Positions 13,702 through 19,612 of a DNA stretch of 19,612 bases are shown here, one piece after another. The notes under the pieces are model-generated. The model was not told the origin of the DNA. It searched no databases and worked only from the letters and a program-made list of their open reading frames with translations. The DNA is from JBBTRP01 sp038065125. GTDB lineage: Bacteria > Patescibacteriota > Patescibacteriia > JACQRZ01. Made by a program: the position numbers and the translations under genes. Within the stretch, counting starts at the first letter, position 1; each line of letters starts with the position of its first letter. The DNA is taken from NCBI GenBank assembly GCA_038065125.1, contig JBBTRP010000032.1, positions 1 to 19,612 on the forward strand. The letters are read 5' to 3'.

Positions 13702-16700
13702 TCAATATCGATAGCCCGACGGAGCTGAAATTGTGTTATTTGCGCAGGTAACCGTGCGATATTTCCACGAACAGATCCCGCCGCCCTTGCAGTCATGTTG
13801 ATGATTTGAACAACCAAGTTCAAATGTGTCAGTGCACCCGGAATTCGTTTCGGTGTTGCCGCACTGGTACTCTCCACCAATATTACAATCATTTGCACTG
13901 TCTGCATCGGCCGTACCTCTGTTGTATACACTGCCGGGGCAGGTGTCGGGGGTAACGGTTCCAAAGGCCTCGTTGCTTTTTATGCTTCTAAATGAATACG
14001 TATCTGCCACCGGCCTGAACACCGCAGTTTTGAGTATATTACCGTTTGAGTGCCTAATCCTGGCGATGTACCAAGTTGGCGAAGACTGGTTTACGGTTTT
14101 TTGAAATCCAGTGACTACTGCGTCATAAGGTTCCTCACCAGAAATACCATCAACACTCATTGAGGAAGGATTATCGCTCGTAACCACGTGAACACTCGAA
14201 GTGAACGTCCCGGTGTTCGTAGAAGTGATTTGGGGTAAGGCGGCAGCGATGTCACCGATCGGAAGCCAGGTCATGTCTGTTCCGACGGCACGGGCATTGA
14301 TTTGAATCCGCTGGTTCACTTTGTCTTTATCGATAGTAAATGTCAGCGCGTTTGCTTCAGTAAGCGTCAGTGGTTGATTCGTGCCGATATTAATCTCAGA
14401 TTCCGCTCCGGGTGCCCCCCATTTATGATACACATTTACGGTTCCCTGGGCGTTTTGTAGCTCCCACCAAACCTTCACCGTGGCGGTTGATGGTGAAATG
14501 CGGTGATTACTGCAGCCGGTTTCAGTGATGGCGGCCGAGGACCCTGTCGATTGGCACTGGTCAATGAATTCCGGTGCCGTGAAATGAATCGATGCCGTCG
14601 GGATTGGGCATCCAAAATTACTAGCAGGTCCGCTCTGCCCAATACACTCGTCCTGGGTTATAACTCCATCGCCATCAACATCGTCATCTGTTGTACCAAT
14701 TTGTCCGTCAGGTCCGATATCGCCCTGCGCAGCCGCTAGCGTTGCTTTGGGGACCCATTGAGATGTAAGCGCCCGCCAGTGCCAGTACCTGTGTTCTTGC
14801 CGGGCTGCAGAATTTGTCCCGCGATTTGTAATTTGATCTGCTGAGAGACCAAAGTCCATCCACCCTTGAGTTTTACACTCAGTACACGTGTTAAGCATAT
14901 TTGCGGCTGTATCAAAATCGAATATGCAGCCCTCTCCACTCGCGCCGGGTTTTTGATATTGCGGACACTGGACACAAAAGAGGCCGGATGTATCGTTGAG
15001 GTTGTAGGTGCCGTGATTTGCCTGACACTGGTTTGCCGGAGCGGGGCAGACGCGGTGATTGTCGTCGCCACAGGGAACGCACTGCTGCGCGTCCATGACT
15101 TCCAAGCCTGATATGCAGCCGCGGGTAGCTACGGTGAAGTCACGGGAAAACGTTCCGATGCCGAGCGTTCCTTTTACTTCAGTCGAATGCAGTCCGGATG
15201 ACCTGACCGATACGATTACTTTGTCACCATTTGATACCTTTTGGCTCGCGGTCGGAGCAGCCCCATTGATGGTGTAGCGCTTCTCGGATGCGTCGCCCGA
15301 GAGAGTGATGTCAACCGGGGTATTGACTCCTGACACCGTAATCTCGTTTGATGGTTTCCACTCAGTAATCTGAGCATTTGAGACGCTTGCAAAACTGAAG
15401 TCATCCGGGGTTGTGTCCGGGTCCTTACAGTACTCGACTCCACCGGATGAGACGATTACAAATCCAGAGTCACACTTAGAACTCGCAGGTGAGGGACAGA
15501 CAACTTCATCTCGATGTCCACAGAGAGGGCAGGCCGCAGAGGCGTAAAATGACCAGGGTGGACACGTTTTGCACAACGATGGGCTCCCTTGAGCAACAAG
15601 CTGATCGGTTGCCCTACAAGCAGTTGCCGGCGGAGGACAGGCAGGCTGATCCGTGCCACCACAATCACTGCACTTAGTGCCATTCACAGCGAGCCAATCG
15701 TCGCACTGCTTGGGGGTATCAGGCACCGGGCAGAGTGGATCATCGTTCTGCATGCCGCAGCGATGACATCGGCCGTTGTCATTATAAAGCCACGCTTGGC
15801 ACGCGGTGTCGCCAGCAAACGTGCAGGCGAGAGCATCGAGCGTTCCGCAGGTGTAACACTTGCGATCGCCCGGATCGTACATCTGACCTGTAGGACAACC
15901 GCATTTCCCGCTCGCAACAACGAGATTATTGCGACACGCCTGGGTCGAGTGCGGTGTACGGCAGGCATTCTCTCCATTATAGCCGCATGACGGACATGCT
16001 CCGGCCGCAAAATTCGTGTAGTCAGGACAGATCTCACAGCTGTTTGTTGATTTGGTAAGCTCGTCAGAAAAACTACACTGTTCATCTCCGGAACCTGCCC
16101 CCGCAGGGCAGATATCTTGCCCAACTGCCTTTCCGCAGGCCTTGCATGTTCCTCCATTATTCTTGTTGTAATTCCAATCATCACATTCTTTTGCTGGAGA
16201 TATCGAACTTGGGCATATTGGTGAATCTTTCTTTCCGCAGTCGACACAGGTTTTTGCTGTTGAGTTGTAGACCGTTCTGCCGGTACAGGTGCATGACTGA
16301 TTCGGGGCAACTCCAACCAGGGTAAGATTACCACTGCAGCCAGTCGTACTCGGTGTACTCCCTGTGCCAGTAGCGGCACCTGCTGATGCGCCCGCTCCCG
16401 GACAGAGGGGCTCGCCGTATTCTCCGCACGCAACACATGTTCCTTGAGCATCTTTATTCCAGGATCCCGCATCGCATTGCGTAGCGGGTGTATCACTACA
16501 GATAGACTCACCACGTTTGCCGCAATGACGGCAAGACCCTGTTATGTACAGCTCACGGGATGCGCAGCCGCACTTGCCTCCCGTGACAATGGAGAGGGTT
16601 GGAGCGCATGAGGTCCGAGCGCCGGCCTGATCCGCGCAAGGCTCCTCACCAAAAATTCCGCACCCCTTGCAGACTCTGCCCGAGTCGTTCGTAAAGGAGA

Positions 16701-19612
16701 TCCCTGAAAACTGCTGAGCGCTCGGGCCCTCGAACTTCACGCACATCTGATACCCCTCCGCAATGCTTGCATAGGTATACGCATGAACATTCGGTAGTGT
16801 TGCAGCAACATTCACGTTGGTAAATGCAAACTGTCCCGCGCCGCTATTTGCGTTGTCGTCCCAACAAGTGAATCTATCGTATCTCGCCTCTTTGCATGCA
16901 TCGGGACACTTAGTACTATCAGAACATCCAAACTGTGATTGAGACGAGGTGTAGTACGGATCACTCGGCAACGCCGTTTTGAGCGTATTGCCGAGCGTCC
17001 CCTGCCACGACCTCCATGCGGACATGCTTTGCCCTTTGATATAGCTGCCGGAGAGGAGTTTCGGTTTACTTAAAGCGGCCTCAAAAACATCGACGAGCTG
17101 CTTGAGATGAGAAAGCCTCACAACATCTCGTCGCAATTTCATACCCGCCGACTCATAGTCACTCTTGTTGTAGGGGGCGCTGACCGAGAACTCAGCAGTT
17201 GAGAGGATTCGCTCAACAAGGTCGCGTGTTTCCTTTGACGCGGTGGTGTTGGTTGTGAAATTCAAAATATTCGGATACCAGGTTGACCCATAGACTGGCG
17301 GGGTTGAAGTGCTTGGTCGGCTCGGTACGCGGACATATGCGCCGTAGGAGTCGCGAAGAGCCTCAAATCCCTGTGCCTCGAAGCCCGAAACTCCGCCGCG
17401 AACGTTTTGGGCAGAAGCGCGGTACCAATCAGCTGTCGAGCTCCAGTTTTGATTGAGCGCAGCGCGAAGCACAAAGACATCCGTGTTATTCGGGTCCACT
17501 TTTGGTGTCGTCGTCGAAGGGTCCTGGATCTGAAAAATATACTCGGACTGGAACGCGGAGTCTGTCGGAGTTCGAGAAATCGGTGGGAGTTTGAAAGCGG
17601 GCAAAAGCGGTTCGGATCCATTACCGCGGCAATAATGAAGGCGCACGTCATATGATGCACTCGCATACTCCCACGGGTAGTCGCACTGATCATTTGTCAC
17701 AAAAACCGACGCACTGCCACGAAAACCGTCAAAGCCCTCAACGTCGACCGCAAGAGTAGAGTCGGTCGCATTTTTGATATTTCCGGCTGTGACATACGCC
17801 GTTGACTGATCGTTTTCATCTATCGCCAGTGATCCGGTGGTACCGACAAGACTCCAGGTCGCTCTCCTTAATGTGACTTGCTCAAGAGTGTCCAAAACCT
17901 GGATAAATTGTGATTCTGTTGGAATAGTGCTGGTCGTTGGAAAGCCCGGCACAGTCACCAGTGCAGCAAATGCGGTCTGGGGAGTCATTGGACCGGATAT
18001 TTTACTGCGGATCGCGTCGATGGTCATTGCGGTCACAACGCTCTGATCCAGTCCCATTCTTGGAAGTGTTTGATGAACTCGATCCGCATCAACAATATTA
18101 AATTTTTCAAATGCACGAACGACGAATGCGTGCTGGTTACCGCTCGTACCCGGGAGAACGTCGTCTGAGCATCCCGATGCTCGCGCACAAGTAAAACTAT
18201 CTCTGGCGATCGGAGTTTCTGTGGTTGAGGTACTTACAGCAAGGATTTTTATTTGCGAAAGTGACCGGGGAACGAATTGCGCAGTTACAACAGTATCGGT
18301 CGCGACAACAACGGTACAGGTCGGTGAAATCGGTCCTGCCGCTTCGCATCCCCCACCCGTCCAGCCGAGAAACGTTGCGGAGGAATGAGGCTGTGCAGTC
18401 AAAGTTATGGCTGTTCCGCTATCCTGAACCGTCTCACAGGAGGAGCCGCAGTTAATGACCGCCGGAGTTGACGTACTAACTGCTCCGGTAACCATTCCGA
18501 GGCCCTGTCCGCTCTTAGAAACTGAGAGTTTGTGTTTCAAACCATCATTGATCGCGAAGTTTGCAGTGAAGGAGAGATCGTTTGCAAACATGAATTCAGT
18601 TTGCGCGCTTGTTGCGGTGTACCCGCCGGTCCATCCGACAAAATTCGCGTCGCCAACTGTCCATCCGGTGAAGATCGAGTTTGAAGACGTCACTGCCTGC
18701 AGTTTTACCCGGGTGCCTGACGCAAACGATGATTGAGATGATTGACAGGTTAATCCGCAGTCGATTCCAGCAGGAGTTGAGGTGACAGTCCCAGTGCCCG
18801 CACCGGCCTTGGAAATTCTGAGCGTGTGGGTGCGTTGATCATTCGTCTGGAAGAGCGCTCCGACCGTCTTGTCTGTTGTAAGCGAGACAGTACATTGATT
18901 CGAAAGTCCGCTGCATGCACCGGTCCAACCACTGAAGAGTGACTGCGGAGCCTGCCTCGCGCGAACGGTGACGGATGTATTCTTTGAAAAACTAAAACTA
19001 CAGATGGAACCGCAGTCGATTCCTGATGGTGTGGAGGTAACTGTCCCCGTTCCTGATCCTGTCGGAAGGATCGTGAGAGTTTGATTCTGTGCCGGCGGCT
19101 CTGTGGGCGTTTCGGTACTGGTGTCAAACGTCACCACGCGTTCACGAATGACACTTCCATCTGCATTCGTGACGGTCGCCCTCAAGGAGTCGCCACTTGA
19201 AATTATCGCTTGACTTACGCTGAGTGCTACGGTTTGTTGTCTGTCTGGCGTTGAGGTGGTGAGCGATGTGATCAGGCTCGCGTGCGCCGATGAGAGCCCC
19301 CACTCGATCTTTCCAATATCTGCCGTGCGCTGACCTGCTGCGTTGAGCGCGCGTAACTCATAGAGATGTTGATTGCCAGTAGTTTCGGTGAGTTTGTCAT
19401 CGGTTGAAGGACAATTCGTAATACATCGAAATGAGTCCTTGAAGGATTGATTTGCACGGCTTCCATTGACATACAAGATCAGCTGATCGAGTTTATCCTT
19501 TACTACGTCACCACCTCCACCGCCTCCCCCCTCACTCAATGTCGTCCCGTCCTTAGCCGCAGTTGTTCCCTCGCCCTTGCAGTTAGAGGCGACAATCCGG
19601 TAGTAATACTTT
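13702..19612 (-). CDS. giant secreted or surface protein: Fn3 remnant, InlB B-like repeats, cysteine-rich modules (5' end outside window)
   Basis: At least 1,969 codons are open to the right edge, and the true start is beyond it. The residues before the first in-frame TTG (19537-19539) read KYYYRIVASNCKGEG, the last strands of a fibronectin type III domain, so that TTG is not the start. In order there are: a poly-Gly linker; a 33-residue motif with DSFRC and GNQH; three beta-repeats (GSGTGTVTSTP, GIDCG, FSGWTGAC) like divergent InlB B-repeats; a second DSFTC/GNQH motif; and a large region I do not recognise (about 16700-18000). Then come eleven CxxCG cysteine modules (about 15060-16680), a domain with SNEITVSGV and VSNGDKVIVSV near 15119-15405, an Asp-rich segment (DVDGDGVITQDE), and a Cys-rich C-terminus ending SGYRY. 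No C-terminal anchor or sorting motif is visible. It is probably an extracellular adhesin or structural surface protein. Confidence 0.8.
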   Translation of the reverse strand, partial: KYYYRIVASNCKGEGTTAAKDGTTLSEGGGGGGGDVVKDKLDQLILYVNGSRANQSFKDSFRCITNCPSTDDKLTETTGNQHLYELRALNAAGQRTADIGKIEWGLSSAHASLITSLTTSTPDRQQTVALSVSQAIISSGDSLRATVTNADGSVIRERVVTFDTSTETPTEPPAQNQTLTILPTGSGTGTVTSTPSGIDCGSICSFSFSKNTSVTVRARQAPQSLFSGWTGACSGLSNQCTVSLTTDKTVGALFQTNDQRTHTLRISKAGAGTGTVTSTPAGIDCGLTCQSSQSSFASGTRVKLQAVTSSNSIFTGWTVGDANFVGWTGGYTATSAQTEFMFANDLSFTANFAINDGLKHKLSVSKSGQGLGMVTGAVSTSTPAVINCGSSCETVQDSGTAITLTAQPHSSATFLGWTGGGCEAAGPISPTCTVVVATDTVVTAQFVPRSLSQIKILAVSTSTTETPIARDSFTCARASGCSDDVLPGTSGNQHAFVVRAFEKFNIVDADRVHQTLPRMGLDQSVVTAMTIDAIRSKISGPMTPQTAFAALVTVPGFPTTSTIPTESQFIQVLDTLEQVTLRRATWSLVGTTGSLAIDENDQSTAYVTAGNIKNATDSTLAVDVEGFDGFRGSASVFVTNDQCDYPWEYASASYDVRLHYCRGNGSEPLLPAFKLPPISRTPTDSAFQSEYIFQIQDPSTTTPKVDPNNTDVFVLRAALNQNWSSTADWYRASAQNVRGGVSGFEAQGFEALRDSYGAYVRVPSRPSTSTPPVYGSTWYPNILNFTTNTTASKETRDLVERILSTAEFSVSAPYNKSDYESAGMKLRRDVVRLSHLKQLVDVFEAALSKPKLLSGSYIKGQSMSAWRSWQGTLGNTLKTALPSDPYYTSSQSQFGCSDSTKCPDACKEARYDRFTCWDDNANSGAGQFAFTNVNVAATLPNVHAYTYASIAEGYQMCVKFEGPSAQQFSGISFTNDSGRVCKGCGIFGEEPCADQAGARTSCAPTLSIVTGGKCGCASRELYITGSCRHCGKRGESICSDTPATQCDAGSWNKDAQGTCVACGEYGEPLCPGAGASAGAATGTGSTPSTTGCSGNLTLVGVAPNQSCTCTGRTVYNSTAKTCVDCGKKDSPICPSSISPAKECDDWNYNKNNGGTCKACGKAVGQDICPAGAGSGDEQCSFSDELTKSTNSCEICPDYTNFAAGACPSCGYNGENACRTPHSTQACRNNLVVASGKCGCPTGQMYDPGDRKCYTCGTLDALACTFAGDTACQAWLYNDNGRCHRCGMQNDDPLCPVPDTPKQCDDWLAVNGTKCSDCGGTDQPACPPPATACRATDQLVAQGSPSLCKTCPPWSFYASAACPLCGHRDEVVCPSPASSKCDSGFVIVSSGGVEYCKDPDTTPDDFSFASVSNAQITEWKPSNEITVSGVNTPVDITLSGDASEKRYTINGAAPTASQKVSNGDKVIVSVRSSGLHSTEVKGTLGIGTFSRDFTVATRGCISGLEVMDAQQCVPCGDDNHRVCPAPANQCQANHGTYNLNDTSGLFCVQCPQYQKPGASGEGCIFDFDTAANMLNTCTECKTQGWMDFGLSADQITNRGTNSAARQEHRYWHWRALTSQWVPKATLAAAQGDIGPDGQIGTTDDDVDGDGVITQDECIGQSGPASNFGCPIPTASIHFTAPEFIDQCQSTGSSAAITETGCSNHRISPSTATVKVWWELQNAQGTVNVYHKWGAPGAESEINIGTNQPLTLTEANALTFTIDKDKVNQRIQINARAVGTDMTWLPIGDIAAALPQITSTNTGTFTSSVHVVTSDNPSSMSVDGISGEEPYDAVVTGFQKTVNQSSPTWYIARIRHSNGNILKTAVFRPVADTYSFRSIKSNEAFGTVTPDTCPGSVYNRGTADADSANDCNIGGEYQCGNTETNSGCTDTFELGCSNHQHDCKGGGICSWKYRTVTCANNTISAPSGYRY
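15060..16680 (-). repeat. array of about eleven CxxCG cysteine-rich protein modules
   Basis: Inside the giant gene the translation repeats C-x2-C-G, then 4-7 residues, often P-x-C-P, then one or two more cysteines. Examples are CKGCGIFGEEPC, CRHCGKRGESIC, CVACGEYGEPLCP, CVDCGKKDSPICP, CKACG, CPSCGYNGENAC, CYTCG, CHRCGMQNDDPLCP, CSDCGGTDQPACP, CPLCGHRDEVVCP and CVPCGDDNHRVCP. DNA copies are well diverged, so the duplication is old. Confidence 0.8.
18268..19090 (-). repeat. three tandem InlB B-like beta-repeats
   Basis: Three copies start near TLTILPTGSGTGTV, TLRISKAGAGTGTV and KLSVSKSGQGLGMV. Each contains an INCG/IDCG cysteine pair and an F-x-GWTG motif and closes with a VxAxF strand. The second copy contains an extra GWT strand. 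This is the well-known bacterial surface-protein repeat, here about 80-100 residues per unit. Confidence 0.75.

Noticed and set aside
19537..19539. TTG as the start of the giant protein
   Set aside because: The frame stays open to the window edge and the upstream residues are the end of an Fn3 domain, so the true start is outside the window.
13702..19539. Plus-strand and alternate-frame reading frames inside the giant gene (for example 14736-15071, 15684-16514)
   Set aside because: They are shadows of the Cys/Ser/Thr-rich frame with no recognisable domains or upstream signals.
1..19612. Genetic code 25 (UGA = glycine) for the whole window
   Set aside because: TGA ends the acyltransferase, HAD, tpiA, scpB, ftsZ, ybeY, the PsbP-like and the giant genes at the lengths expected. 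No other gene has an internal TGA. Only the yvcK TGA sits on a glycine position.
1..19612. CRISPR arrays, transposases, phage or toxin-antitoxin genes
   Set aside because: No regularly spaced repeats and no proteins with such motifs were seen on either strand.

Overview
The window reads as a chromosomal segment of a Candidate Phyla Radiation (Patescibacteria) bacterium. The evidence is indirect. Genes are short and tightly packed with many ATGA stop/start overlaps. Housekeeping genes (ftsZ, ftsA, ybeY, tpiA, scpB, rpmG) sit beside single-pass thrombospondin-type-3 repeat proteins and a giant cysteine-rich secreted protein, which is common in that group. Shine-Dalgarno signals are weak. I cannot place it below that level. 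Stop usage is mixed TAA/TAG/TGA, with TGA serving as a genuine terminator in about half of the genes.

Plus-strand half (1-5009). The 3' part of yvcK carries a puzzling in-frame TGA where the family has glycine. Next come a left-handed beta-helix sugar acyltransferase-like gene and a three-gene metabolic operon (1406-4198). The operon proteins match the ATP-grasp/citrate-binding half, the phospho-histidine half and the citryl-CoA lyase domain of ATP-citrate lyase, encoded as three separate polypeptides (ccsA-ccsB-ccl type). Together they would cleave citrate with ATP and CoA to acetyl-CoA and oxaloacetate, or run in reverse. A tRNA-Pro(CGG) with its own promoter follows, its acceptor stem extended by a long leader/trailer inverted repeat. 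A HAD hydrolase gene ends in a bidirectional terminator.

Centre (5039-5767, minus strand). The order of transcription is tRNA-Thr(GGT), tRNA-Tyr(GTA), tRNA-Thr(TGT), rpmG, resembling the classic tRNA-(tuf)-rpmG translation cluster. After tRNA-Tyr and again after tRNA-Thr(TGT) lies a 75-nt spacer element. The two copies align without gaps, and each ends in a 9-bp hairpin whose sequence differs between copies by compensatory changes. This may be an undescribed structured RNA.

Minus-strand half (5768-19612). Transcription runs from the right edge: a giant surface protein (5' end outside the window), a small anchored protein, two paralogous TSP3 membrane proteins, ybeY, dgkA, ftsA, ftsZ, then a terminator, then scpB-tpiA-TPR gene from a likely near-leaderless promoter. 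Cell-envelope and surface proteins, lipid-carrier phosphorylation (DgkA) and the FtsA/FtsZ division machinery are therefore arranged head to tail and partly overlapping.

No CRISPR array, insertion sequence, transposase or phage gene was seen. No stretch longer than 300 bases lacks a gene.
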